DNA from: Microbacterium lushaniae
GTDB taxonomy: Bacteria; Actinomycetota; Actinomycetes; Actinomycetales; Microbacteriaceae
Length of the DNA: 64,000 bases
Assembly: GCF_008727775.1 (NCBI RefSeq)
Contig: NZ_CP044232.1
Location: 1,054,001-1,118,000 of the forward strand
Direction of reading: 5' to 3'
Made by a program: the position numbers and the translations under genes. Below the pieces are notes generated by a model. It had not been told where the DNA came from and did no database searches. It saw only the letters and a list, made by a program, of their open reading frames with translations. The first letter of the stretch is position 1; each line of letters opens with the position of its first letter. Positions 23,910-33,039 of this stretch are shown here, piece by piece.

Positions 23910-25136
23910 ATGAGCCCGCTTCGCCCCCTCGATCAGTCCTCCAAGCTGAAGGACGTCCTCTACGAGATCCGCGGGCAGGCTCTCGTCGAGGCCGACCGGC
24001 TGGAGTCGGAGGGTCACGCGATCCTCAAGCTCAACACCGGCAACCCGGCCTCGTTCGGCTTCGAGGCACCGTTCCAGATCGTCCGCGACATGATCGAGGC
24101 CCTTCCGCACGCCCACGGCTACAGCGACAGCCGCGGCATCATGTCGGCCAGGCGCGCGGTGGTGTCGCGGTACGAGCAGGTGCCCGGGTTCCCCGGGCTG
24201 GATCCGGATGACGTGTATCTCGGCAACGGCGTTTCCGAACTCATCACGATCGTCATGCAGGCGCTGCTGGATGAGGGCGACGAAGTCCTCATCCCCGCTC
24301 CGGACTACCCCCTGTGGACGGCGATGACGAGCCTGGGCGGCGGCACTCCGGTGCACTACCTGTGCGACGAGCTGGACGGGTGGCAGCCCGATCTCGACGA
24401 CATCCGCGCGAAGATCACGCCGCGCACGAAGGCCATCGTCGTGATCAACCCCAACAACCCCACGGGCGCGGTGTACTCGCGTCAGGTGCTGGAGGGGATC
24501 GCCCAGATCGCGCGCGAGAATTCGCTGCTCGTGCTCTCCGATGAGATCTACGACCGCATCCTCTTCGACGATGCCGCCCACATCCCGATGGCCGTGGTGG
24601 CACCCGACCTGCTGTGCCTGACCTTCAACGGACTGTCCAAGACGTACCGCGTCGCGGGCTACCGGTCGGGATGGCTCGCCATCACCGGCCCGAAGACGCA
24701 CGCCGCGGGGTTCCTGGAGGGCATCCAGCTGCTGGCGTCCACGCGGCTGTGCGCCAACGTGCCCGCGCAGCACGCGGTGCTCGCCGCCCTCACCGGTGTG
24801 CAGTCGATCGACGCGCTCATCGCCCCGTCCGGGCGACTGCACGAACAGCGCGATGCGGCGTGGGAGAGCCTGGAGGCGATCCCCGGGGTCTCCTGCGTGC
24901 GCCCGCGGGGTGCGCTGTACGCCTTCCCCCGGCTCGACCCCGAGGTCTATGACATCCCCGACGACGGGAAGTTCGTCTACGACTTCCTCGTGGCCGAGCA
25001 CGTCCTGCTCGTCCAGGGGACGGGTTTCAACTGGCCCACGCCCGACCACCTGCGCATCGTGACGCTGCCGGAGGCGCGCGTGCTGACCGACGCGATCGAG
25101 CGCCTCGGGAACTTCCTGTCGTCCTACCGGCCGTAG
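23910..25136 (+). CDS. Pyridoxal-phosphate aminotransferase, AlaA-like
   Basis: A 408-residue class I/II aminotransferase. The substrate and cofactor motifs are visible: NPNNPTGAVYS, SDEIYDR, and the Schiff-base Lys in GLSKTYRVAGYRSGW. The N-terminal region (LEAEGHAILKLNTGNPASFGF type) resembles AlaA, the glutamate-pyruvate aminotransferase. Assignment to alanine formation is by similarity and not certain; other keto acids are possible. It has its own start 134 bp after secA, and a terminator lies between. Confidence 0.88.
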   Translation: MSPLRPLDQSSKLKDVLYEIRGQALVEADRLESEGHAILKLNTGNPASFGFEAPFQIVRDMIEALPHAHGYSDSRGIMSARRAVVSRYEQVPGFPGLDPDDVYLGNGVSELITIVMQALLDEGDEVLIPAPDYPLWTAMTSLGGGTPVHYLCDELDGWQPDLDDIRAKITPRTKAIVVINPNNPTGAVYSRQVLEGIAQIARENSLLVLSDEIYDRILFDDAAHIPMAVVAPDLLCLTFNGLSKTYRVAGYRSGWLAITGPKTHAAGFLEGIQLLASTRLCANVPAQHAVLAALTGVQSIDALIAPSGRLHEQRDAAWESLEAIPGVSCVRPRGALYAFPRLDPEVYDIPDDGKFVYDFLVAEHVLLVQGTGFNWPTPDHLRIVTLPEARVLTDAIERLGNFLSSYRP

Positions 25137-25206
25137 GGCCGCGTCACCGCCCGCGTCGCGTCAAGGGGATGCCGCCGTTCCGTGTCGCCGCGTTAGCGTC
25201 GCCGGC

Positions 25207-25554
25207 ATGGCGATCGAACTGAACCAACCGGCACTGCGTCACGCCCGCGCACTCATCCGCGACGGGAAGGTGGTCAGGGACGAGCGCGACGACTGGTCGG
25301 AGGCGGCCCCATCCGCCGCGGACGAGAACGCGTTCATCGAGAAGGAGGGGTGGACGGAGTACGCGCACTGGCACCTCGGCATCGACAAGAGTCAGAACCG
25401 CGAGACCAAGGGCGCCTATTCGTTCCCGTTCGGCGACTTCCGCAAGGTCCGCCGTTCGGGCGTCATCTCCGGTGAGAGCCGCGCGGGCCAGTACGACCAC
25501 GACGAGATCCGCGACGCACTGAAGGGCCTGCTGGAGCTGATCGACGCCGGCTGA
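25207..25554 (+). CDS. Conserved hypothetical protein (115 aa)
   Basis: A small acidic soluble protein rich in Asp, Glu and Trp, with no signal peptide, Cys or membrane segment. A TTAGCGT -10-like element lies about 12 bases before the ATG, suggesting a nearly leaderless message. Similar-sized hypothetical proteins occur in other actinobacteria (from memory). Function unknown; it is not coupled to its neighbours. Confidence 0.6.
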   Translation: MAIELNQPALRHARALIRDGKVVRDERDDWSEAAPSAADENAFIEKEGWTEYAHWHLGIDKSQNRETKGAYSFPFGDFRKVRRSGVISGESRAGQYDHDEIRDALKGLLELIDAG

Positions 25555-25569
25555 GTCACAGCAGGGCGG

Positions 25570-26010
25570 TCACAGCAGCGCGAGCGAGGTCGCCCGCCAG
25601 CGGCGGTCGATGCCCTGCAGGCGCACGGCGACGGCACGGGTGCGTGCGGGGGTGGCGACCACCACGACGGCCTCGATGACGCCGTCGGCGGGCACGCACA
25701 GCCGCACCGAGCGGATGGCGTGGACCGGGCGCGTGGCCGGGACGCCGCGCGCGCTGCGGGCGCGCGTGGCGAGATTCGCCCTCGTCAGCAGCGCCCGGTA
25801 GGCGTCTTCGGTGAGCCAGCGGGCGAGCTGCTCGATCTCGCGCACCCCGGCCAGCACCTCCAGGACGCCGCGCGTGAGATTACGCAGCAGCGGGTCGGGA
25901 TCGGGGAGGGCGGAGGTGGAGGTGCGCTGCGGGGCGAAGAACTCGTCCACATCGGCGGCGCGGGCCGTCACAGGGTGTGCGGGGAGGGAGCCCGCCGGCA
26001 TCGATGCCAT
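25570..26010 (-). CDS. Rv3235 family protein
   Basis: A 146-residue protein. A variable ~40-residue N-terminus precedes a compact domain with RGVLEVLAGVREIEQLARWLTEDAY and a C-terminal beta region (VVVVATPARTRAVAVRLQGI, then RWRATSLALL). This matches the actinobacterial Rv3235-like family found downstream of secA. The function is unknown; resemblance to NTF2-type folds has been suggested for such small domains but cannot be tested here. Length is normal. Confidence 0.75.
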   Translation of the reverse strand: MASMPAGSLPAHPVTARAADVDEFFAPQRTSTSALPDPDPLLRNLTRGVLEVLAGVREIEQLARWLTEDAYRALLTRANLATRARSARGVPATRPVHAIRSVRLCVPADGVIEAVVVVATPARTRAVAVRLQGIDRRWRATSLALL

Positions 26011-26157
26011 GTGCGCGCCTATCTCGACAGAGGGATGTCGGTGCGAGAGGGAGATTTCTCGCGCTCAGTAGAGCACACTCCGCCCTGCGGCGACCAGGAT
26101 GGCGGACAGATGTGGACAACTCCGGTCGTTTCCGGCCGCGTGCTCTAACCTCGCGCC

Positions 26158-26778
26158 ATGCGCTGGGATCGCTTCTTCGAAGACATCGAGGACCAGCTCG
26201 CCTCCGAGTGGGAGGCCGAGCGTGCCGCGCTCGAGACGGAGGCTGAGCGGCTCCGGCTTGCCCGCATCACACTGCACGAACGCCTGGCGGCGCTGGTCGC
26301 CGCCGGTGATGCCGACCCGGCGGCCGTGGGGCTGGAGCTGCAGGGCGGGACGACGCTGTCGGCGCCGGTGGCCGGGCTGGGTGCCGATTGGCTGCTGGCG
26401 TCGCCGTGGGGGTCGCGCTCGGGTGCGGCGCTCGTCCCGCTCAGCGCGATCGCCGGCGTCACCGTGCCGCACGCCGCGCTGCTGCGCTCCGCGCGCCCCG
26501 AGACCGCAGCGGCCGGATCGGCCGTGTCACGGCGGGCCACGTTCGGCTTCGCCGTGCGCGACCTCGTGCGCCGGCGTGCCGGTGTCACCGTTCACGAGGT
26601 CGACGGCAGGTCGCTCACTGGCACGATCGACCGTGCGGGCGCCGATCACCTGGACCTGGCCATGCATGAGCGCGGGGCGATCCGACGGGCGGCCGAGGTG
26701 ACCGGCTACCGCATCGTGCCGTTCGCCGCCGTCGCGTGGATCGGGATCGATGGGCACGCCGAGGCGACGCGCGCGTGA
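26158..26778 (+). CDS. Conserved actinobacterial protein of unknown function (206 aa)
   Basis: A soluble protein. Residues 10-45 form an acidic amphipathic helix (FFEDIEDQLASEWEAERAALE type), followed by beta-rich halves with Gly-Thr-rich turns. The second half (VTVHEVDGRSLTGTIDRAGADHLDLAMHE) looks like an Sm-fold barrel of the kind seen in small RNA- or ligand-binding domains, an inference from the strand pattern only. It is convergent with the HTH gene (4-bp gap). No catalytic motif. Confidence 0.6.
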   Translation: MRWDRFFEDIEDQLASEWEAERAALETEAERLRLARITLHERLAALVAAGDADPAAVGLELQGGTTLSAPVAGLGADWLLASPWGSRSGAALVPLSAIAGVTVPHAALLRSARPETAAAGSAVSRRATFGFAVRDLVRRRAGVTVHEVDGRSLTGTIDRAGADHLDLAMHERGAIRRAAEVTGYRIVPFAAVAWIGIDGHAEATRA

Positions 26779-26782
26779 GGGG

Positions 26783-27061
26783 TCAGTCGCGCGCGGGGGC
26801 GGCGCGCCCCCACAGCTCGGGGAAGCTCGCGGCGTTGGACTGGCGCCACAGCGCGATGCGGCGGGCCTCCTCGGCCTGGTCTTCCAGGTAGGCCTCGACG
26901 CTGTCCTCTTCGACGCGCCACCGTGCGGGGCTGCCCACGCGCATGCCGCGCAACCGCCCCTCGTGGACCAGGGCGACGACCTCGTCGACGGTGATGCTGA
27001 GCAGTTCCGCCACCTGAGCGGGAGCGAGCAGGTGCGTGCCGGCTGGGGGACGGTCGGGCAT
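26783..27061 (-). CDS. Helix-turn-helix DNA-binding protein, excisionase/MerR-like (BldC-type size)
   Basis: A 92-residue protein. The HTH_17-type domain is at about 12-65: LLAPAQVAELLSITVDEV, then a wing with RWRVEEDSVEAYLEDQ. The tail is Trp/Arg-rich. The ATG at 27061 was chosen because the upstream extension (Arg/Ala-rich) reads through the divergent promoter region. Similar small HTH proteins near Rv3235/pdtaS occur in Actinobacteria. Its targets are unknown; the start is 99 bp from the divergent SAF gene, which it could regulate. Confidence 0.75.
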   Translation of the reverse strand: MPDRPPAGTHLLAPAQVAELLSITVDEVVALVHEGRLRGMRVGSPARWRVEEDSVEAYLEDQAEEARRIALWRQSNAASFPELWGRAAPARD

Positions 27062-27159
27062 GTGCCCATTATGACCGGCACCCCGGCGGCCCCCGGATCG
27101 CCTCGCGGCGCTGTGGATAAACGCAGACGCCCGTGCAGCGATCGGAGCACCATATCCGC

Positions 27160-27789
27160 ATGAGTGCCCACGACCGTCCGCGTGCGCGATCGCGGCCCTT
27201 CTGGGGTGACGCACGGTTCCTCCTCGGCGTGCTTCTGGTGGTCGTCTCCGTCGCCGGCGTGTGGCTGGTGGTGGGGGCCGCGCGGCAGACGGTTCCCGTG
27301 CTCGCCGCGGCGCGCACGATCGTGCCGGGGGAGACCTTGGGCGCGGACGATGTGCGCACCGTCGACGTCGCGCTGGGCGCGACGGGGGAGGCGTACGTGG
27401 CGCCCGGCGATCTCCCCGAGGCGGCCGTGGCCACGCGGACGATCAGCGCGGGCGAACTCGTGCCGGCCCACGCCGTCGGCTCGGGCGCCGATGCGAGGGT
27501 GACGACGGTCGTCGTGGACACCACGGTGGACGTGCCCGCCGCGATCGCCTCCGGCGCGCGCGTGGAGCTGTGGCATGCGCCGGCGCTGGAGCGCGGCCGG
27601 TACGACACTCCCCGCATCCTCGTCGCCGACGCCACCGTGGCCGACGTCGTGCGCGAGGAGGGGGTCATCGGGCAGGCCGGGGCGACGATCGAGCTCGTCA
27701 TCCCTCGCGCCGACGTCGCCGCGACCCTGGCGGCGCTGTCGGGCGGATCCTCGCTCTCGGTCGTGCCGGTGGCGGGACGGATGCCGTGA
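27160..27789 (+). CDS. SAF domain protein, CpaB-like
   Basis: A 209-residue protein. A cytoplasmic N-terminus of about 18 residues, a TM helix (about 22-42) and an SAF domain (about 50-115, with RTIVPGETLGADDVRTVDV) are followed by a beta-rich C-terminal region. Such domains occur in CpaB, the outer component of Flp/Tad pilus systems. The next gene is CpaE-like and overlaps (GTGA). No other Tad gene is nearby, so a full pilus system is not encoded here. Confidence 0.8.
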   Translation: MSAHDRPRARSRPFWGDARFLLGVLLVVVSVAGVWLVVGAARQTVPVLAAARTIVPGETLGADDVRTVDVALGATGEAYVAPGDLPEAAVATRTISAGELVPAHAVGSGADARVTTVVVDTTVDVPAAIASGARVELWHAPALERGRYDTPRILVADATVADVVREEGVIGQAGATIELVIPRADVAATLAALSGGSSLSVVPVAGRMP

Positions 27790-29024
27790 CCCGCGTCGCG
27801 GTGGCCGTGGACGGCCCGCACGGCGACCGGCTGGCCACCGAGCTGAGCATCGAGGGTGTGGAGGTCGGCCCCGTGGTGCGGGCCGCCGAGGTCGCCAGGC
27901 TCCGCCTGGGCGGGGGAGAGATCGACATCCTCATCCTGCAGGTCGCGGCAGGGACCCTGACCGCCGACGTCGTCGCGACGTGCGACGCGCACGGCGTGCG
28001 CATCGCGCCGCTGTGCGACGACGAGTCGGGGCGGCGTCTGGCGGCGCGGTTCGGGCTCACCGCCCCGCTTCCCCTCACGGTCGAGGGCTGGGTGCTGGCC
28101 GACTCGCTGACGGCGCCCGCCACCCCTCTCGCGCGCGCCGCGCCCGCTGCATCCGGCCGCGTGCTGTCGGTATGGGGGCCGCACGGGGCGCCCGGGCGCT
28201 CGACCCTCGCCATCGAGCTGGCCGCGGAGCTGTCGCGCGGCGGCCGTGGCGTCGCGCTCGTGGACGCCGATTCGCACGCCCCCTCGCTCGCGCTGTCGCT
28301 CGGACTCGCCGACGAGGGTCCGGGCTTCGCCGCCGCCTGCCGGCAGGCGGAGCGGGGCGGGCTCGACGAGGCGGAGCTGCGTCGCATCAGCGTGCCCCTG
28401 CGCACCGCCGGCGGAACCGTCGACGTGCTGACCGGCATCAACCGTCCCGGGCGCTGGCCGGAGCTGTCGGAGAGTCGCGTGGCGGCGGTGCTGGCGGCGT
28501 CGCGTTCGTGGGCGGAGTGGGTGGTGGTGGATGTCGCGGCCTCGCTCGAGCGCGACGAGGAGATCGTCAGCGACCTGGACGGACCCCGCCGCAACGCCGC
28601 GACGCTGGCCGCCCTGCGTGCGTCCGACCTCGTGGTGGCCGTGTGCGCCGCCGACCCGGTCGGGGTCGCCCGGTTCGTGCGGGCGCATGCCGAGCTGCGG
28701 GCCGCCGTCGGCGCGACACCGGTGGTGGTCGTGGTGAACCGCCTGCGGGCGGGCACCCTCGGGATCGACGCGCGCGGACAGGTGCGGCGCACCCTCGAGC
28801 GGTTCGCGGGGATCGAGGACGTGTGGTTCGTGCCGCTGGATCCCCGCTCGGCCGATGCCGCGATGCTCGCGGCCCGCCCCGTGGCCGACACCGCGCCGCG
28901 TTCACCCCTCGCGGCGTCGGTGCGCCGGTTCGTGGGGGAGGCGGTGGCCCCTGCCCCCGTCGCCCAGGAGCGGCGGCGCAGTGCGCGGCGGACGCTTCAT
29001 GCCCGCGTCGCCCGCAGCGCGTGA
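27786..29024 (+). CDS. CpaE/TadZ-like MinD-family protein with deviant P-loop
   Basis: A 412-residue protein. The first ~125 residues resemble a receiver-like pseudo domain (VAVDGPHGDRLATELSIEGVEV), followed by a ParA/MinD-like domain from about residue 130. The P-loop reads WGPHGAPGRSTLAIELA: the conserved Lys of GK[ST] is Arg. Later motifs (VALVDADSHAP, VVVDVAASLE) follow the MinD order. The change suggests weak or absent ATP hydrolysis, as in TadZ-type localisers. It is coupled to the SAF gene by GTGA. Role inferred: polar or membrane placement of a partner complex. Confidence 0.75.
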   Translation: MTRVAVAVDGPHGDRLATELSIEGVEVGPVVRAAEVARLRLGGGEIDILILQVAAGTLTADVVATCDAHGVRIAPLCDDESGRRLAARFGLTAPLPLTVEGWVLADSLTAPATPLARAAPAASGRVLSVWGPHGAPGRSTLAIELAAELSRGGRGVALVDADSHAPSLALSLGLADEGPGFAAACRQAERGGLDEAELRRISVPLRTAGGTVDVLTGINRPGRWPELSESRVAAVLAASRSWAEWVVVDVAASLERDEEIVSDLDGPRRNAATLAALRASDLVVAVCAADPVGVARFVRAHAELRAAVGATPVVVVVNRLRAGTLGIDARGQVRRTLERFAGIEDVWFVPLDPRSADAAMLAARPVADTAPRSPLAASVRRFVGEAVAPAPVAQERRRSARRTLHARVARSA

Positions 29025-29058
29025 CTGCGCCCGTTGCGCGCCCGCATAGGGTGGAGAT

Positions 29059-30552
29059 GTGTCCACCCTCAGCGATCTCGTCTACGCCCAGGGCCGCTCC
29101 ACGGAGGCCGACGTCGACTGGCTGCACCGCCTCGTCAGCGACGGCCAGCTGCTGGCCGACCTCGCTTTCGCCGACATCGTGGTGTGGGTGCCGACGCTGG
29201 ACGACTCGTTCATCGCCGTGGCGCACGCGCGCCCGAGCGGCGCGGCCACCCTCTTCTACCGCGACATCGTGGGCGACCGGGTCCGTCCGCAGTGGCGCAC
29301 GCAGGTGCGCGAGGCCTTCCAGAGCGGACGCATCGTCGACTCGGCGTCACCGGACTGGTTCGAGGAGACCCCCACGCGCGTGCGGGCGGTGCCGATCGTG
29401 CGCGAGCTGGGCCCCGGTGGCGCGGCCGCCGTCACGGTGGGCGTCCTGACCCGCCACACCAACCTGGGGGAGACCCGCACCCCCTCGCGTCAGCAGATCA
29501 CCTTCAACGACTGCGCGGACGACCTGTTCGGCATGATCTCCACGGCCGAGTTCCCCGACCTGTCCGCGCCCACCGCTCCCCGCCGCGGGGCTCCGCGCGC
29601 ATCGGACGGGCTCATCCGGCTGGATGTGGACGGGATCGCGACCTTCGCCAGCCCCAACGCGCTGTCGGCGTTCAACCGCATGGGCTTCGACGACGAACTC
29701 GAGGGGGAATCGCTCGTCGAGGTGGTCAGCCGTATCCTGCCGGCCAAGCGGCAGGTGGACGAGTCGCTCCCGGTGGTCGTGACCGGCCGGGCGCCCTGGC
29801 GCGCCGACCTGGAGGCCCGCGGCGTGCAGGTGTCGCTGCGGACGGTTCCGCTGCGGGAGCGCGGGACGCGGATCGGGGCGATCGTGCTGTGCCGCGATGT
29901 GACGGAGATCCGCCATCAGGAGCAGGAGCTCATCACCAAGGACGCGACCATCCGGGAGATCCACCACCGGGTCAAGAACAACCTTCAGACGGTCGCGTCA
30001 CTGCTGCGCATCCAGGCCCGTCGCACGCACTCGGACGAGGCGCGCGAGGCGCTCACGCAGGCGATGCGGCGCGTCTCGGCGATCGCCGTCGTGCACGACA
30101 CCCTGTCGGAGGGCCTCGCGCAGAACGTCGATTTCGACGACGTCTTCGCCCGCGTGCTCAAGCTCGTCGCCGAGGTCGCCGCCGCGCCCAACACGCGCGC
30201 CCAGACGCGCACCACGGGGCGCTTCGGGACGCTTCCGAGCGAGTACGCCACGCCCCTGGCCCTGGCCCTCACCGAACTCGTGACCAACGCCGTCGAGCAC
30301 GGTCTGGCGGGGCAGGAGGGCGACGTGGAGATCGCCGCCGTGCGCACCGACGACGTCCTCGAGGTGCGTGTGCGCGACACCGGGGTGGGGCTGCCGGAGG
30401 GGCAGGTGGGACGGGGGCTCGGGACGCAGATCGTCCGCACCCTCATCCAGGGGGAACTCGGCGGCACGATCGACTGGCACACCCTCGTGGGCAGCGGCAC
30501 CGAAGTGACCATCGAGATCCCGATGCGCTACATCGCCCGCGGCGGCAGCTGA
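29059..30552 (+). CDS. pdtaS: Sensor histidine kinase, PdtaS-type (HisKA_2)
   Basis: A 497-residue soluble kinase without TM segments. A GAF-like N-terminal domain (about 1-150) and a PAS-like domain (about 185-290) precede the HisKA_2 dimerisation helix with the phospho-acceptor in IREIHHRVKNNLQTVASL. The HATPase domain has ALTELVTNAVEHG and GRGLGTQIV. PdtaS phosphorylates the RNA-binding antiterminator regulator PdtaR; no pdtaR gene is in this window. The start is GTG 29059 with GTGGAG upstream. Confidence 0.88.
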   Translation: MSTLSDLVYAQGRSTEADVDWLHRLVSDGQLLADLAFADIVVWVPTLDDSFIAVAHARPSGAATLFYRDIVGDRVRPQWRTQVREAFQSGRIVDSASPDWFEETPTRVRAVPIVRELGPGGAAAVTVGVLTRHTNLGETRTPSRQQITFNDCADDLFGMISTAEFPDLSAPTAPRRGAPRASDGLIRLDVDGIATFASPNALSAFNRMGFDDELEGESLVEVVSRILPAKRQVDESLPVVVTGRAPWRADLEARGVQVSLRTVPLRERGTRIGAIVLCRDVTEIRHQEQELITKDATIREIHHRVKNNLQTVASLLRIQARRTHSDEAREALTQAMRRVSAIAVVHDTLSEGLAQNVDFDDVFARVLKLVAEVAAAPNTRAQTRTTGRFGTLPSEYATPLALALTELVTNAVEHGLAGQEGDVEIAAVRTDDVLEVRVRDTGVGLPEGQVGRGLGTQIVRTLIQGELGGTIDWHTLVGSGTEVTIEIPMRYIARGGS

Positions 30553-30566
30553 GTCCTCACGCAACA

Positions 30567-30603
30567 GCGCCATGCGGACGCGGTGTGAGCGTCCGCATGG
30601 CGC
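30567..30603. terminator. Bidirectional terminator between pdtaS and whiB1
   Basis: GCGCCATGCGGACGC (30567-30581) pairs perfectly with GCGTCCGCATGGCGC (30589-30603) around a 7-base loop. It is placed between convergent genes and is one of the strongest hairpins in the window. Confidence 0.85.
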
Positions 30604-30624
30604 GGATGGTTCGATGCGGCGTCG

Positions 30625-30873
30625 TCAGGACGCGCGGCGGGCGCGGGCGGCGCGGCGCTTGAGGGCGCGGCGCTCGTCCTCGGACAGCCCGCCCCACACG
30701 CCCGAGTCCTGGCCGGACTCCAGGGCGTACTGCAGGCACACCTCGGTGACGGTGCAGCGGGCGCACACCGACTTCGCCTTCTCGATCTGGTCGACGGCCG
30801 GCCCGGTGTTCCCTACGGGGAAGAACAGCTCGGGGTCGACGGTCAGGCAGGCAGCTTTGTCGCGCCAATCCAT
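30625..30873 (-). CDS. whiB1: WhiB1-type iron-sulphur regulator
   Basis: An 82-residue Wbl protein. The four cluster-binding cysteines are at 9, 37, 40 and 46 (the C-x2-C-x5-C part reads CARCTVTEVC), the same spacing as mycobacterial WhiB1. The GVWGGLSEDERRALKRR turn and basic tail follow. It binds a [4Fe-4S] cluster, senses nitric oxide and acts on transcription with the housekeeping sigma factor. A good AAGGAG ribosome site lies 9 bp upstream. The gene stands alone next to pdtaS, as in mycobacteria. Confidence 0.92.
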   Translation of the reverse strand: MDWRDKAACLTVDPELFFPVGNTGPAVDQIEKAKSVCARCTVTEVCLQYALESGQDSGVWGGLSEDERRALKRRAARARRAS

Positions 30874-31099
30874 GGTGGTGCTCCTTGAGAGGAATCAGGT
30901 TGATCAGAGCCCGGCTTCGGGTGTCCGATACTCTGGTGGGGAGATGCGAGCGTCTGGCTCGCCCCACGTCGCTGTGGGAGCACACGGCTTTACATATCGT
31001 CCCATAAGCACCCGGACCGATCAAGAGGTGAACGGGAGCTTTCCAGCCGGTTACCAGCCTTTCGTCGCCCCGCGCACCGAATCCTCCAGGAGTTTCCGC

Positions 31100-31489
31100 A
31101 TGACCGTCCGACTGATCGCCGCCGCGATCCTCGCCCTCGAAGCGCTCGGACTCGCCGTCCTCCTGGTGTGGCAGGTCATGGCGATGCTCGCCGGCGACAC
31201 CGGATCGCTCGCCAGCGCGATCGCGCTGGCCACGCTGACCCTCGTCGGAGCGGTCGCGGTGGCCGCCTTCGCCGCGGCCACGGCTCGCGACCAGTCATGG
31301 GGCCGCTCGGGCGGCATCGTCGTGCAGGCCCTCATCCTCGCCGTCGCCCTGGGCGAGCTGACCGGCGAGAACGCGAACCCCGCTGCGGCGGCGCTGATCG
31401 CGGCGCCGGCGCTGGTGTGCGCGGTCCTGCTGATCCTGACCGTGCGGGCTGCCGGACGCCAGGAGGGCGGGCGCGGGCAGCAGCCCTGA
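31100..31489 (+). CDS. Small integral membrane protein (129 aa)
   Basis: Four hydrophobic segments are visible (about 5-28, 38-62, 72-90 and 95-115), with a short cytoplasmic tail. No motif was recognised. CCAGGAG precedes the ATG. It lies 226 bp from the divergent whiB1 start; that gap holds both promoters and no further gene that I can see. Convergent with bcp, 13 bp apart. Function unknown. Confidence 0.65.
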   Translation: MTVRLIAAAILALEALGLAVLLVWQVMAMLAGDTGSLASAIALATLTLVGAVAVAAFAAATARDQSWGRSGGIVVQALILAVALGELTGENANPAAAALIAAPALVCAVLLILTVRAAGRQEGGRGQQP

Positions 31490-31502
31490 CGGATGCGGCG
31501 GC

Positions 31503-31976
31503 TCAGGCCGCGTCGATGCCCAGGAGCTTGCGCAGCCTGGCCACGTGCCCGGTGGCCTTGACGTTGATCATCGCGTGCTCGATGACGCCGTCCTCGTCGA
31601 TCACGAACGTCGAGCGCAGCACGCCCTCGATCGTCTTGCCGTAGTTCTGCTTCTCGCCCCACGCACCGTACGCGTCGTGCACGGCGTGGTCGGGGTCGCT
31701 CAGCAGGGGGAAGGCCAGTCCGTCGCGCTCGCGGAACTCCCGCAGCTTCTCCGGCAGATCGCGCGAGACGCCCAGCACCGTGTAGCCCGCGCCCTGCAGG
31801 GAGGCGAGGCTGTCGCGGAAGTCGCACGCCTGCGTCGTGCAGCCGGGGGTCATGGCCGCCGGGTAGAAGTACACGATGACGCGGCGGCCCCGGAAATCAT
31901 GCAGTGAGACGGGGTGGTCGTCCTGATCGGGAAGCGTGAAATCGGGCGCTGCGGCGCCGGGCTCGAGAGTACTCAC
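31503..31976 (-). CDS. bcp: Peroxiredoxin, BCP/PrxQ type
   Basis: A 157-residue thiol peroxidase. The peroxidatic Cys and resolving Cys are in TPGCTTQACDFRDS, five residues apart, as in the alpha2 BCP subclass. The C-terminal strand FVIDEDGVIEHAM is typical. It reduces hydrogen and organic peroxides using thioredoxin. The GTG start (M-STLEPG) overlaps the rsgA stop by GTGA, and a GGAGGG ribosome site lies in the rsgA tail. Third gene of aroA-rsgA-bcp. Confidence 0.93.
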   Translation of the reverse strand: MSTLEPGAAAPDFTLPDQDDHPVSLHDFRGRRVIVYFYPAAMTPGCTTQACDFRDSLASLQGAGYTVLGVSRDLPEKLREFRERDGLAFPLLSDPDHAVHDAYGAWGEKQNYGKTIEGVLRSTFVIDEDGVIEHAMINVKATGHVARLRKLLGIDAA

Positions 31977-33025
31977 CCCTCCACCCTATGAGTCGTGAAC
32001 GTCATGAGCAGCCGCTGCAGCGAATCCAGGCGGGCCGCACCGCCGGGACCGAGGCGCCCTTCGGCGACGGCTTCCGCCATCGCGCAATCCGGGGCATCCG
32101 GCAGATGCGTGCATCCACGCGGGCATTCCTTCGCGATCTCGGCGAGGTCGGTGAACGCACCCAGGATGTTCGCGGGGTCGACGTGGCCCAGACCGAACGA
32201 CCGGACGCCGGGCGTGTCGATGACCCAGCCGGCGCCTCCGGGGCCGCGGTAGCGGAACGACACGGTGGAGGACGACGTGTGCCGGCCGCGCCCGGTGACG
32301 ACATTGACGTGGCCGATCGCGCGCTCGGATCCCGTGAGGGCATTCACCAGCGTGGACTTGCCGACGCCGGAGTGCCCCACGAACACCGTCGAGTGCCCCA
32401 CGAGGGCTGCTCCGATCCGCTCGAGGGGGACGTCATCCGGTGCGCTCGTGAAGACCTCCAGGTCGAGGCCCTCGAAATGCGCCAGGAACGACGAAGGGTC
32501 GGCCAGATCGGTCTTCGTGACCACGAGCAGGGGGCGGACGCCGGCATCCAGTGCCGCGACGAGGTAGCGGTCGACCAGCCGCGCGCGCGGCTCGGGATCG
32601 GCTGCGGCGACGACGATGAGCATCTGGTCGGCGTTGGCGACGATGATCCGCTCGACCTGGTCGGTGTCATCGGCGCTGCGCCGCAGGAGCGAGGTGCGCT
32701 CCTCGATGCCGACGATGCGGGCGAGCGTCCCCTGGGCGCCGGAGATGTCGCCGACGACCCGCGCACGGTCGCCCGTGACGATGGCCTGCTTGCGCAGCTC
32801 GCGGGCCCGTGTGGCGGTGATCCGGCGCTCCTGGGGGCCGTCCTCGTCCACGAGCACGGCGTAGCGGCCGCGGTCCACCCCCAGGACCCGTGCGATCACG
32901 GCGTCGGCGTGCGCGGGCCGGCGCTTGGTGCGCGGACGGTTCGCCTTGGGATTGGGGCGGACGCGGATGTCGTTCTCGTCGGGGCCGTCGTCCTGGTCGT
33001 CGTCGAAATCCTCGAGCCAGCTCAT
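31973..33025 (-). CDS. rsgA: Ribosome small-subunit-dependent GTPase A
   Basis: A 350-residue circularly permuted GTPase. After an acidic N-terminus and an OB-fold (about 40-110), the G4 motif (TKTDLAD) precedes G1 (GHSGVGKSTLVNAL) and G3 (DTPGVR). A C-terminal zinc cluster reads CPRGCTHLPDAPDC. It acts in late 30S subunit assembly. The ATG at 33025 begins MSWLEDFDDD; it lies 14 bp after aroA and overlaps bcp by four bases. Confidence 0.95.
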   Translation of the reverse strand: MSWLEDFDDDQDDGPDENDIRVRPNPKANRPRTKRRPAHADAVIARVLGVDRGRYAVLVDEDGPQERRITATRARELRKQAIVTGDRARVVGDISGAQGTLARIVGIEERTSLLRRSADDTDQVERIIVANADQMLIVVAAADPEPRARLVDRYLVAALDAGVRPLLVVTKTDLADPSSFLAHFEGLDLEVFTSAPDDVPLERIGAALVGHSTVFVGHSGVGKSTLVNALTGSERAIGHVNVVTGRGRHTSSSTVSFRYRGPGGAGWVIDTPGVRSFGLGHVDPANILGAFTDLAEIAKECPRGCTHLPDAPDCAMAEAVAEGRLGPGGAARLDSLQRLLMTFTTHRVEG

Positions 33026-33039
33026 CGTCTTCGTCCGCG

